64,000 bases of DNA from Caldithrix sp. GTDB lineage: Bacteria; Zhuqueibacterota; Zhuqueibacteria; Thermofontimicrobiales; Sulfurfontimicrobiaceae. Below the pieces are notes generated by a model that had not been told where the DNA came from, did no database searches, and saw only the letters and a list, made by a program, of their open reading frames with translations. The stretch lies in the NCBI GenBank assembly GCA_020722815.1, contig DYKB01000010.1, forward strand, positions 55,840 through 119,839, given 5' to 3'. Made by a program: the position numbers and the translations under genes. This document shows positions 36,271 through 44,466 of this stretch, piece by piece; positions within the stretch are counted from its first letter, which is position 1, and the number at the start of each line of letters is the position of its first letter.

Positions 36271-37812
36271 ATGAAATCCAATCACGACTTTTTAATGATT
36301 ACTCCTCCAGTCCTGGTACCCACCCAGGTTCCTGTTGGCGCTTTTATGTTGGCTTCAATGCTTTCAGCACAAAACATTCAAACCATCCTTTATGACGCAT
36401 CCATAGAATATTTTCATTTTATCCTCAATCAATCCCCGCAGCAATTCTGGTCGGCTTCCGCGCAGCGACGGGCCCAAAAGGCGGTATACTATTTTCAAAA
36501 TGCGCGTTATTTTCAGCCACATTTACATCGGACGCATATTAACAATTTCCATCACTATCTGAGCCAGTGGAGCACCCAATTTGAAGGCTGGCAGGTCGGC
36601 TTGACGGATATTTCCTGGTCGCAAATCCCGCCGCATGATCCGGCGGCATTCTATTCCTGGCTTTATAAAGGCAGCAGGACACCCTTCACCGATTATATTC
36701 ACCAACAACTGATTCCCAATATTCAGAATTATCAGACGTCGCAAATTGGCATTTCACTTACCTATCTTTCCCAGATCTATTTTACACTTGAGTTGCGAAT
36801 AGCACTGGCGGAAATTGACATCGAGCCCTATATTGGGGGCGCGTTAATTCACGTCCTGGATAATCAAACCGGCAAAACTTTTAATTTTGATGGCCTTTTT
36901 AATCGGAATTTGCCATCAAAATTCAAATTTCTGGAAGAAAAATCGACATCCCGGTCGCCGATAAAATTTCCACTTGCCTTACCGATTTTTCATCGCCCGT
37001 TTCGCGATTATTTTACCCCGGTCCCGATTGTTCCCTTCCCGCTTTCCCGAGGATGTTACTGGAATCGCTGCCTTTTTTGCCCCGATCAGGACAAACCTTT
37101 TCAAAAATATGAAATCACCCTGCTGGAAAAGTTTCTACAGGAAGTGACCGATTTAGTGGGGGATAAACAAATTATTTTTAATATCTGTGACTCTTCTGTT
37201 CCAACCGGCCCGTTGAACCAGTTACTCCCCTTTTTCAAATCGAATCAGGCGCAATTTTATGGCTTCTTTCGGTTTGAGAAGACTTTTTTAAATCTAGATT
37301 ATCTGCAGCGATTGTATGAAAGTGGCGCCCGCTTACTTCAATTTGGGCTGGAAAGTGGTTCACAACGACTCTTGAACCTGTTTCAAAAAGGATTTGATCT
37401 CGAAGTAGCTGACAAAGTACTAAATCTCTCGCAGCAAACTGGTCTCAAAAATTATATCTATCTCCTATTCGGTCTTCCCACTGAAACCGAAGCCGATCGC
37501 GAAATGACCCTCGAATTTGTTCAAAAAAATCATGCTGCCATCCACTTCCTGAATCTGGCACTTTTTAATCTCCCCAAATTTTGTGACATATCGAATCATC
37601 CGGAAAAATATCACATTCAACTGGTAGATGAAGAAAAATATCAGCAGCCATTGCAGCTCTATGTGCCATTTTCCAGCACCGACGGCCCCATTCGCCCCCG
37701 GGCACGGGATTTTATCCAGTATCGCCTGCAAAAAGATCCGATTATCCGTCAGATTGTGAAAAATACACCGGCACGGGTAAGGATTGATCATGCGGTATTT
37801 TTTGGGGCGTAA
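36271..37812 (+). CDS. Radical SAM protein with B12-binding-like N-terminal domain
   Basis: 513 residues. The N-terminal ~200 residues have the Rossmann-like pattern of cobalamin-binding radical SAM enzymes (LMITPPVLVPTQVPVGAFML, LSAQNIQTILYDASIEYF, QIGISLTYLSQIYFTLEL, IEPYIGGALIHVL). The radical SAM core starts at RGCYWNRCLFCPD, a C-X4-C-X2-C cluster motif near residue 261 seen in this subfamily, followed by FNICDSSVPTG, LLQFGLESGSQRLLNLFQKG and IYLLFGLPTETEADREMT. Relatives act in methylations, ring formation or RiPP maturation; no precursor peptide or partner enzyme is adjacent, so the reaction is open. The start lacks a strong ribosome site. Confidence 0.82.
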   Translation: MKSNHDFLMITPPVLVPTQVPVGAFMLASMLSAQNIQTILYDASIEYFHFILNQSPQQFWSASAQRRAQKAVYYFQNARYFQPHLHRTHINNFHHYLSQWSTQFEGWQVGLTDISWSQIPPHDPAAFYSWLYKGSRTPFTDYIHQQLIPNIQNYQTSQIGISLTYLSQIYFTLELRIALAEIDIEPYIGGALIHVLDNQTGKTFNFDGLFNRNLPSKFKFLEEKSTSRSPIKFPLALPIFHRPFRDYFTPVPIVPFPLSRGCYWNRCLFCPDQDKPFQKYEITLLEKFLQEVTDLVGDKQIIFNICDSSVPTGPLNQLLPFFKSNQAQFYGFFRFEKTFLNLDYLQRLYESGARLLQFGLESGSQRLLNLFQKGFDLEVADKVLNLSQQTGLKNYIYLLFGLPTETEADREMTLEFVQKNHAAIHFLNLALFNLPKFCDISNHPEKYHIQLVDEEKYQQPLQLYVPFSSTDGPIRPRARDFIQYRLQKDPIIRQIVKNTPARVRIDHAVFFGA

Positions 37813-38113
37813 TTCGTGGAACGTAATCCAGGAAGCGTAATACTGGAAGGGAAGTGAAATGGTGTTGAGTGGGAAATATAAAAGAAGCGATAATATCCTG
37901 AAATTGCGCAAGGGTGGGATTTTTCATGACACTTTACCGTTTAAGTGCTCATACTTTGTATTATTATTCTCAATTTCTTTGGCCACATCCACCAGACAGG
38001 ACCTCTCGCTATCATCTTCATACAGTTTAAAATCACCCACCAACAGATTTTACTAAAATTCCATGAAATAAAGTTGGTATTTATTTGTATCGATTCTGAG
38101 GGGTTGGTGATAT
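37813..38113. other. Intergenic, short CGTAAT words
   Basis: TTCGTGGAACGTAATCCAGG and AGCGTAATACTGG (37815-37850) belong to the CGTAAT word family. Downstream, an AT-rich stretch with no supported gene leads to the TTACCAAACC repeat array. Confidence 0.45.
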
Positions 38114-38334
38114 AGCTTTACCAAACCTCACTAAACAATCAAAACATAATCAATAGTTGAATTTAAATAAAAGCACAAAATGTAGTATGAAAATCTGATT
38201 TGGTAAAGCTTTTATACAGCCCAATCGATAGCAAAGCTTTACCAAACCTCGCACATTCTGAAGTCAATCATAATCTGGTTTTTGAAAAACATTTTGCAGG
38301 TTAATTACATTGCGGGTAAAAGGTTTGGCAAAGC
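38114..38334. repeat. Four-unit CTTTACCAAACCT inverted array
   Basis: AGCTTTACCAAACCT (38114-38128) and AAGCTTTACCAAACCTC (38234-38250) are in one orientation; TTTGGTAAAGCT (38199-38210) and AGGTTTGGCAAAGC (38321-38334) are in the other. The result is two successive head-to-head pairs of about 100 bp, 24 bp apart. It lies at the 3' end of the TIR/STAND cassette and could be a MITE pair marking the edge of the island. Confidence 0.65.
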
Positions 38335-38400
38335 GACTTTCTGAATCTGCAAACCAAAAGACTCTCTGCGCTGCCTTGTGAAAAAAATATCGAACAGCTA

Positions 38401-40167
38401 CTACCCCCGCTCCTTCAACCATCTTTCCATTAACGGAACCCGCAGCCGAAATTCACTATTTTCTTCTACCACCAGCAGCCGGCGTTTGAGGGAGCGATAG
38501 AGGGCCTCGTTGTCGGGGATAGGCTGACTGGCTTTGCGGCGAAAGGCGGCGAGATATTCCCACTCGCCGGAGAGTTTGCACTCGCCGTGCATGAGTTCAT
38601 AGAGCACATTATGCCCTTTTACGATGGATTGATTCAGGGCTTGTTCAAAAATAGTGTCGTCGGCCTGAGTTTTGTCGGAATCATTGACCAGATCCACAAT
38701 GGTTTCGGCAATGAGCTGCACCAGATGCGGCCAGCTGCCGGCCTGATTGTCGAAGCCGTTGAATGCCATTTTTGCCCCAAAACTCCGGCGTAAACCCGGC
38801 CGTTTGGGATCATCTTTTTTCCATTTTTCCGGCTTTAAATGATTATTCACAGCCTCCAGTATGTCGAAAATTGATTTTAATGAATCATCGGAACCAATAG
38901 TTATTTTCATCTCCAGTAAAATTCGGGTAAAATTTTCAGCCAGCAATTGATTCAAATCTTTAATGGATGTAAACGCCCGCGCGCTCTGCATGGAAATAAA
39001 AACCGATTTAACTGAAGGCGGTAAAAAACCACCCAGATTTTTTAAAATCGTGGTCTTGCCCATGCGCCGGCGGCCATACAGCACCAGTCCTGGACAACCG
39101 GTACTCAGCATGATTTGTTTTTCCAACTCTCCTACCACACGGTAGCGTGGAATAAAAGCTTCCTGTTCTCGACTCACTGGATCGCCAGCCCGGAAAACCT
39201 GCGGCGATACCTCTTTAGCGAGAATTGCTGCCACCTGTTCTTTTTGCTTTCGGGCAATTGCTAACCAGGCATTGGCAGCTTTACGAAATGCTGACACCAG
39301 TGGTTCCGCGAAGCCACCAATTTCATGAATAAAATTTTCGATTTGTACATAACGCTCTCTGGCCATGGGCGCTTTCAGAAAAGGACGGTTCATGGTCTCG
39401 ATCTGATGTTGTAACTGGCAAATCTCATGAACACCATCTTTAATCCGTCTGGTTTGCGTGAGAAAGCCTTTTTGACCTTCAGGTAATTGATTGATTAGAT
39501 TTTCAACATCGCAAATATTTTGGATTTTAGCGGTACTACGGGCAGTTAAGATGGTTTTGGCTTTTTGCGCTCCCCAACGCTGGGCGGGATAGCTATCAAT
39601 AATCCGTTCAATGGCGGCCTTCCCCTCCACCCTATTCGCTTCCACATGGGCAATTAACAGCCGTTCCAACCAAGGAAAAGGAACCGAACAGAGATCATCC
39701 CAATAAACCGGGTGAAATTTTATCAGGAAATTCTGGTAAGGGAATAAAAAGCTTAAATATATTGGAAGATAATAGAGTCTCAAATTTCCGATAATGAAGG
39801 ATATTCCAACAGCGTATCCTTCTTTGGTTCCAACTACCATGTTAACTAATATCCCCAAAAATATTCCAAACATGAGTCCTATAAAAATTTCGTAGATTCC
39901 CTCACGATTTTTAAAGGTAATCCTGATAATCAATCCTAAAGCGATACCAACAATAATTCCAATAAAGATTTTATTGCTACACTCCCAAGCTATCCCCATA
40001 GAAATTCCATCGCCGATTTCATAGACAAATATGTAAGTGATTTCTCCTATAAAGTTCATATTTTTTATTTTTATTATCTTTACTATATTCAAAATTTTAC
40101 TTATGGATATTCTGAAGATAGGGAATATTATAGGATTTACACAAATAGATACCAAAAAAAATTCCAA
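38401..40167 (-). CDS. STAND-like P-loop ATPase with N-terminal membrane helices (probably internally deleted)
   Basis: 588 residues in the longest frame; ATG at 40059 is another possible start. Residues ~65-145 contain Gly/Ile-rich membrane helices (IFIGIIVGIALGLII, FIGLMFGIFLGILVNMV). A conserved-looking segment FHPVYWDDLCSVPFPWLERL (151-170) and a helical region lead to Walker A GRRRMGKTTIL (365-375). The C-terminus (ALYRSLKRRLLVVEENSEFR ... ERWL) resembles the winged-helix end of STAND/AAA_16 ATPases. Between ~445 and ~475 the expected Walker B, sensor and Arg-finger region is absent: the chain goes almost directly from NNHLKPEKWKKDD to AGSWPHLVQLIAE, normally ~130 residues apart. It probably responds to a trigger with its TIR partner; the present copy may be inactive. 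Confidence 0.65.
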   Translation of the reverse strand: MEFFLVSICVNPIIFPIFRISISKILNIVKIIKIKNMNFIGEITYIFVYEIGDGISMGIAWECSNKIFIGIIVGIALGLIIRITFKNREGIYEIFIGLMFGIFLGILVNMVVGTKEGYAVGISFIIGNLRLYYLPIYLSFLFPYQNFLIKFHPVYWDDLCSVPFPWLERLLIAHVEANRVEGKAAIERIIDSYPAQRWGAQKAKTILTARSTAKIQNICDVENLINQLPEGQKGFLTQTRRIKDGVHEICQLQHQIETMNRPFLKAPMARERYVQIENFIHEIGGFAEPLVSAFRKAANAWLAIARKQKEQVAAILAKEVSPQVFRAGDPVSREQEAFIPRYRVVGELEKQIMLSTGCPGLVLYGRRRMGKTTILKNLGGFLPPSVKSVFISMQSARAFTSIKDLNQLLAENFTRILLEMKITIGSDDSLKSIFDILEAVNNHLKPEKWKKDDPKRPGLRRSFGAKMAFNGFDNQAGSWPHLVQLIAETIVDLVNDSDKTQADDTIFEQALNQSIVKGHNVLYELMHGECKLSGEWEYLAAFRRKASQPIPDNEALYRSLKRRLLVVEENSEFRLRVPLMERWLKERG

Positions 40168-40216
40168 TTACTAATCCTTTTAAATGAAATTTAAAATGAT
40201 CAAATAGCGTATTCAT
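40097..40216 (-). pseudogene. Displaced first membrane helix of the STAND-like protein
   Basis: A 39-codon frame starting ATG 40216 encodes MNTLFDHFKFHLKGLVIGIF then FGIYLC. Its Gly/Ile-rich helix has the same style as those inside the neighbouring ATPase, but in a different reading frame, and it overlaps that gene's first 71 bases. The simplest reading is that it is the true N-terminus of the ATPase, separated by a frameshift. It could alternatively be an independent micro-protein. No strong ribosome site is present. Confidence 0.4.
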
Positions 40217-40255
40217 TTCTGTATTTACATCAATTCCAATAACTTCATATATTAG

Positions 40256-40474
40256 TTATCTACAGATTATAATGAATAAAATCATCCATGGTATAAAATG
40301 GTAAAGTAATTTTACGCTACTAAAAATTATTTTTTGGTATCCTTGCTTCTGTATAATTGTGTCTAAATTATCATTAAACTGTGCTGGTTTTCGATACAGC
40401 AATCCCAACCACCATAACGCCAACTTATGACTCTCCCAATTCCAGCCAATTTGTTCCAATGGCAAAGGTTTCAT
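40256..40474 (-). CDS. Small membrane protein of the TIR cassette
   Basis: 72 residues. The N-terminal soluble part is distinctive (LEQIGWNWESHKLALWWLGL, YRKPAQFNDNLDTII) and the C-terminus is a membrane helix (LLYHFIPWMILFIIICR). Its ATG overlaps the stop codon of the TIR gene (ATGA, 40471-40474), which implies translational coupling and a shared function. It lies between the TIR gene and the membrane-anchored ATPase. No family is recognised with certainty. I infer a linker or membrane recruiter in the cassette. Confidence 0.65.
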   Translation of the reverse strand: MKPLPLEQIGWNWESHKLALWWLGLLYRKPAQFNDNLDTIIQKQGYQKIIFSSVKLLYHFIPWMILFIIICR

Positions 40475-41393
40475 GGCCGGCCTCCCAATTCAATATTGTT
40501 GGGAAAAAGGGCAGAAAGCGGGTGATTTCGTGGGATTAGATTAGCAAAATAATCTCGGGATTCCATCACCAGGACTAATTTCTTTTTATCGGTCACCAGA
40601 TTCCGCAAGGCAGCAAAAAAACGATGATCAGAGTAGGTGTCATATACTATCAGATCAAAATGGAGTATTTTCAGAAAGATTTGGTTTGGATGATTGGAAC
40701 AAAAACGATCTAACGATAATAAAGCATTCGTCTTCGTTATTTTATTAACCGTCCCACCGCAAGCTTTGATGATATCCTCAATGAGACCCGTCAAAGTTGA
40801 GGCCGAGCCTGCGGCCAGATCAACCTGTGCTAATTGAATTCTGTGTTCCTGTGATAAATCCATTTTCACCTGGCTTAATAATTCACGCCATCTGGGATGA
40901 TTTCGAATGACCAGATTTACAGATTCGTGCCGTCGCAGGCGACGTACCAATTCATCCCGCACTCTAAGCCAATCCGGCACGGTACATCCTAAATTTACGT
41001 CACAGGGCTTTAAGAGCAAATCCCATTTTTCAGCCAATTTATCATTGGTTAAATCAATCCAGATTGGCGGATTTGTTTGAAAAGGCGCCGGCAAAGCACA
41101 GCTTTCCCGCATCACCGGAATCACTTTCCCGTCTTTAAATTGCGGATCCAGTGCAATCGCCCGGTTCATTTCATGCAGACAATAAGGGCTGGCTAAATAA
41201 TCAGGCGAAAAGACCAGAATCGACAGATCAGCCTGATCCTGGTATTTATCCATCTGGCCAATAGCGGACTGGCCTGAAAGTGCTGGTAATCGATAATCAC
41301 TCCCGCGCCGCCGGCTTCCAGGCAGGAAACTAATCTTTTTTTGACCCATTCTTTCGGTTCATGTTTGTAGCTGATAAAGACTTTTTTCGCCAT
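40471..41393 (-). pseudogene. TIR-domain protein with STAND-associated C-terminal extension, frameshifted
   Basis: The first frame (ATG 41393, behind GGAGGG) gives MAKKVFISYKHEPKEWVKKR ... GVIIDYQHFQ; from ~41274 the protein continues one base back in another frame with GQMDKYQDQADLSILVFSPD, YLASPYCLHEMNRAIA. Together these form a complete TIR domain, with the candidate catalytic Glu of NADase-type TIRs in YCLHEM. After the TIR (~135 residues) comes an extension: VNLVIRNHPRWRELL, VDLAAGSASTLTGLIEDIIK and a terminal part with FDLIVYDTYSDHRFFAALRN and KKLVLVMESRDYF, similar in layout to proteins paired with STAND ATPases. The total would be ~306 residues. A single-base loss or sequencing error separates the frames. 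It probably consumes NAD+ or signals when triggered. Confidence 0.75.
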
Positions 41394-41493
41394 CAGCCCT
41401 CCAAATTCAATTTTTCAGAATTTGAACCTGTGTTTTGCGTAGTATATAATAAATAAAACAAAACGCTTTAAATTTTACAATATAAATTTTATC

Positions 41494-41632
41494 TTTGGAG
41501 TGCTGCGTCTATGTCGCAGCCGTCGACGAAGTCGGCGAGTTAGAATTTTTCTATCTCAAAATATGTGTTATCTCTGTAGATTTGAAATATGCCAACTTCG
41601 TTGGCATGCATCCACATAGAGGATGCACTCCG
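41494..41632. repeat. Diverged single copy of the 167-bp palindromic element
   Basis: GGAGTGCTGCGTCTATGTCG at the left and CACATAGAGGATGCACTCC at the right match the ends of the array at 1-491, with an altered AT-rich interior. The right inner hairpin is ATGCCAAC-TTC-GTTGGCAT, where the array has ATGCCGAC-TCC-GTCGGCAT: both arms changed together, so the 8-bp stem is preserved. It sits between the divergent TIR and HepT operons. Confidence 0.8.
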
Positions 41633-41666
41633 GTTATGGCTACCGGAATAAAATATTATAAATTGC

Positions 41667-41695
41667 TTGACTTTTTCTGATAAATCATGTAAAAT
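41667..41695 (+). promoter_or_regulatory. Sigma-70-type promoter of hepT-mntA
   Basis: TTGACT (41667-41672), a 17-base spacer and TAAAAT (41690-41695), five of six consensus bases in each hexamer, lie 38 bases before the ATG of hepT, which has GAGGAG upstream. Position and match make this the likely promoter. Confidence 0.6.
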
Positions 41696-41733
41696 AGAAT
41701 AAAAATTTCAATAAAGTTTAGAGGAGATACCTG

Positions 41734-42156
41734 ATGACCGTACGGGATATTCGCTGGATTCAAAGATTTAATCATTTTAATCAGGCCTTTTTTCAATTAA
41801 AAGATGCTGTGGAACTTTCACAGCAACGTCCACTCTCGAAACTCGAAGCACAGGGATTGATTCAAGCGTTTGAATATACTCATGAACTGGCCTGGAATAC
41901 GTTGAAGGATTTTCTCGAAAGCCGGGGTACTCGTCTTTACGCTTCTAAAGATACAACTCGTGAGGCTTTTAAAAGCGGGCTGATTGAAAATGGCGAGGTA
42001 TGGATGGATATGATGAAAAGCCGTAATCTGACTTCCCATACCTATAATGAACCTGTTTCACAAAAAGTCATTTCAGCGATCCTCGATAGTTATTTTATGG
42101 AATTTAAGGTTTTTCAACTCAAATTTAGTCAATTACAAAACGAAGAACAAGCATGA
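41734..42156 (+). CDS. hepT: HepT-like HEPN RNase toxin
   Basis: 140 residues, all-helical HEPN domain. The catalytic RX4HXY motif is present as RNLTSHTY (~residues 97-104). FEYTHELAWNTLKDFLES is typical of the HI0074 'nucleotidyltransferase substrate-binding' group. HepT is an RNase that degrades RNA or tRNA unless AMPylated at the motif Tyr by MntA. It overlaps the next gene by ATGA (42153-42156), as is usual for the pair. GAGGAG precedes the start and a good promoter lies at 41667-41695. This is one of the few intact modules of the island. Confidence 0.9.
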   Translation: MTVRDIRWIQRFNHFNQAFFQLKDAVELSQQRPLSKLEAQGLIQAFEYTHELAWNTLKDFLESRGTRLYASKDTTREAFKSGLIENGEVWMDMMKSRNLTSHTYNEPVSQKVISAILDSYFMEFKVFQLKFSQLQNEEQA

Positions 42157-42473
42157 AATACGGCGTAAAAGAAGAAATTATCCAAAAAATTTCCGCTGTC
42201 TTTGCCCGGTATCCGCAGGTGGAAAGAGCAGTGTTGTATGGCTCCCGTGCTAAAGATAACTTCAAAAATGGCTCGGATATTGACCTGACCTTACATGGTG
42301 ATGAAGACCTGACACTTCAAGTACTCTACCAAATCATGGATGAGCTCGATAATTTGCTCCTGCCTTATACGATTGATCTGTCCATTTTTCGGGATATTAG
42401 CGATTTGGATTTGGTTGAGCGTATTCAGCGGGTAGGAGTGGTGTTTTATGAGAAGGAAAAGGAAATGATTTAA
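42153..42473 (+). CDS. mntA: MntA-like nucleotidyltransferase antitoxin
   Basis: 106 residues of the minimal nucleotidyltransferase (MNT) type. The signature GSX10DXD is exact: GSRAKDNFKNGSDIDLTL, followed by the third acidic strand TIDLSIFRDI. MntA uses ATP to AMPylate the Tyr in the RX4HXY motif of HepT, switching the toxin off. It is translated by overlap with hepT. Such modules stabilise genomic regions and some act against phages. Confidence 0.9.
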   Translation: MKYGVKEEIIQKISAVFARYPQVERAVLYGSRAKDNFKNGSDIDLTLHGDEDLTLQVLYQIMDELDNLLLPYTIDLSIFRDISDLDLVERIQRVGVVFYEKEKEMI

Positions 42474-42566
42474 ACAAATTTCCTCTGGAGAAGGAACTAT
42501 TTTATCACCTATCCCGCTGAACTATGAACTGCCAGTGTATAAAAGCCTGCAATTAAGGATAGCACC

Positions 42567-42748
42567 TTAGGAGCGTTGAAAAAACCGAATAACGCTTTGA
42601 AGTCGGATTGAATCTCCATGATATTGCCTTCTGAGATGTTCAACAGCAGCGATTCGTTCTTAAGGTGTTTTTGTTTGCCAGTACGCTAAATTTTCGGCAA
42701 TTTCATTTGAATCGTGGATATTTTTTTGGTTACGATTTTTTTTATCAT
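42567..42748 (-). pseudogene. Broken small antitoxin-like gene
   Basis: Read leftwards from ATG 42748 through an A7 run, the frame gives IHDSNEIAENLAYWQTKTP, an in-frame TAA, then ERIAAVEHLRRQYHGDSIRL and QSVIRFFQRS-stop. The pattern YWxxKTPxERxAAVExLRRQY is that of a small conserved protein commonly encoded next to nucleotidyltransferase-type toxins. An internal stop and a frameshift near the start make it non-functional. No partner toxin gene remains on that strand. The rest of the 42474-42825 gap shows nothing. Confidence 0.55.
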
Positions 42749-42825
42749 GAATGGTGCCCTATTAATTGACAATTTAATTAAAAACAGTCTAAAAGTTGTC
42801 AATTGGATTCTATTGTGAGATTAGC

Positions 42826-43542
42826 TTATTTTATCACGCTTTGAATAATCTGTTTGATATATTCCGGGACAGTTTTGTTTGATTCTTTGGCATCTGTTTT
42901 TAGTTTTTCATATTGTTCTATCTCTTTTCCCTGCCAGATTAAATCAACTCGCCGCACTTGCTGCATAGCAACATGAAAATATTTTTCTGGATACGCCCAG
43001 TAACAGGAGAGACAAATTTCTTTTTTTCTCAGTGTTTGCCAATTTTCACAATGCTCACACGACCATGACTTTAAGCGATTGGCTGAACCGGATAACAACA
43101 TAAAATCATCTGGTAATAATTCACTGCTTTCGCCTTCAACTTCATAAGAAACACGATGATCAATCTGAAGTACACTTTTATCCATGACTTCAAGATAGAT
43201 AAAACATTTACAGCCATACTTTTCTATCAGATCGTCTTTAATTTTCCTTGAGAGATCGGTACGTCCGGATAGTTTTTTAAAACGCTTCTTGCTTATATCA
43301 CCAAACCGATATGCCGCTATTTTCCTGCCATCAGAACCGGTGACACGAAACGTTTCAAGTGGAATTCCATGCTCGTGGACATCCCGATTTGCTCTGGGGG
43401 GATGATTATACCCATATTTTTCTTTTAATTCTTCGGTGGTGATGTGTCCATGCTTTAAAATATGTTCGATAACAGTTTTGGGACGCTTCGCTGTGACTGA
43501 ATTGCATAGTTCAAGAAATTCATTTGGGTATTTTTGTGCCAT
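42826..43542 (-). CDS. HNH-type restriction endonuclease
   Basis: 238 residues. The N-terminus has a helix-turn-helix-like region (VIEHILKHGHITTEELKEKY). The HNH nuclease core is VLQIDHRVSYEVEGESSELL followed by FMLLSGSANRLKSW (the N of HNH), with a zinc knuckle: SCEHCENW (C-X2-C) and ICLSCYW (C-X2-C). Its overlap of 23 nt with the adenine methylase gene and shared strand identify it as the restriction partner. HNH-type type II enzymes exist for several recognition sites; the site is not readable from sequence. GGGAG is immediately upstream of the ATG. Confidence 0.82.
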   Translation of the reverse strand: MAQKYPNEFLELCNSVTAKRPKTVIEHILKHGHITTEELKEKYGYNHPPRANRDVHEHGIPLETFRVTGSDGRKIAAYRFGDISKKRFKKLSGRTDLSRKIKDDLIEKYGCKCFIYLEVMDKSVLQIDHRVSYEVEGESSELLPDDFMLLSGSANRLKSWSCEHCENWQTLRKKEICLSCYWAYPEKYFHVAMQQVRRVDLIWQGKEIEQYEKLKTDAKESNKTVPEYIKQIIQSVIK

Positions 43543-44458
43543 AACTCCCTTTTTCTTCCATTAAAACGAGTTGTTTAGCCTCATTTTTTTTATGAAAATA
43601 CGGAAAAGCAGCAACTTCCTGGGCTAATCGTGGTGATAAATATAAGGACTCGACCGTAACGGCGTCTCGCCTGAGTAAGGTAGCTTGTGAAGACCGGCCG
43701 GCTTCCAGTTCAATTAAAGTCAACGAAAGGCTTTCAGGTAAGCGCGTATCAAAGGTCTTGTTTCCTGTCCGACCATCATAACTAACGGCATAACGAATAT
43801 GACGAGTATTCAACTCCTTGAGTGCTGTCACAAATTCATCATACTGTATACCCGAAAAATAGCGGGAATCTCTGTCGCCACAGACTCCTTGATATGGGGG
43901 ATCCATGTATACCACATCATCCTCATTGATATTTAATAATATGGCCTTGTAGTCGAGTGAGGATATTATCGCTTTTCCTTTTAAAAGCGAAGAAACGCCA
44001 TAAATATTTTCCCGCATTGTTGAAGGCTGGGTTCCAAGTCGTCGTTTATCAGGACTTTGATTAAAAAGCCCCTCCGTATTATAGCGCACAGAGCCTTTCA
44101 CACAACGCGCAAGCAAATACAAAAATAATCTGGCGTCACCTGTTCGGTTGAAATTCTCTCTAATCTGATAATAATGTTCTATCGAGTTATTATGCTGTTG
44201 ATTCCATAGTTTTTCGTAAAAATCAGCTATTTCAACCGGATGATTGATGATAAGTTCTAGTAATTCCATGAGAGATTTATTTAAGTCATTTATCCAATAG
44301 GCGTTCGTTTTATTTCGTGCGGCGCAGGCGATTGAAATAGCAGCAGTTCCTGCGAAAGGCTCTACAAGTCGCGGGAATTTATGGGGTAAGTACCGAAGAA
44401 TAGTTGATGCAAGAACTCTTTTGCTCCCTTGATATTGTATTGGATGTGGAAGTTTCAT
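43520..44458 (-). CDS. D12-class adenine-N6 DNA methyltransferase
   Basis: 312 residues. Typical Dam/D12 motifs: IQYQGSKRVLASTILRYLP (N-terminal), SAM-binding VEPFAGTAAISIACAA, and catalytic DVVYMDPPYQGVC (DPPY). The target-recognition part lies between ~60 and ~170. It modifies adenine in the recognition site and so protects the host from the HNH enzyme encoded downstream (overlap 43520-43542). AAGG precedes the ATG, and the stop of a truncated addiction-module gene lies within this ribosome site, suggesting that the R-M pair replaced the 3' part of an older toxin-antitoxin gene. Confidence 0.9.
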   Translation of the reverse strand: MKLPHPIQYQGSKRVLASTILRYLPHKFPRLVEPFAGTAAISIACAARNKTNAYWINDLNKSLMELLELIINHPVEIADFYEKLWNQQHNNSIEHYYQIRENFNRTGDARLFLYLLARCVKGSVRYNTEGLFNQSPDKRRLGTQPSTMRENIYGVSSLLKGKAIISSLDYKAILLNINEDDVVYMDPPYQGVCGDRDSRYFSGIQYDEFVTALKELNTRHIRYAVSYDGRTGNKTFDTRLPESLSLTLIELEAGRSSQATLLRRDAVTVESLYLSPRLAQEVAAFPYFHKKNEAKQLVLMEEKGSYGTKIPK

Positions 44459-44466
44459 GTTATACC

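Noticed and set aside
40097-40216. Independent micro-protein in the TIR cassette
   Set aside because: A displaced N-terminal helix of the ATPase explains it better; reported as a fragment with low confidence.
42474-42825. Non-coding RNA between mntA and the HNH gene
   Set aside because: The conserved peptide pattern in the minus frame explains most of the sequence as a decayed gene; no stable RNA fold was seen.
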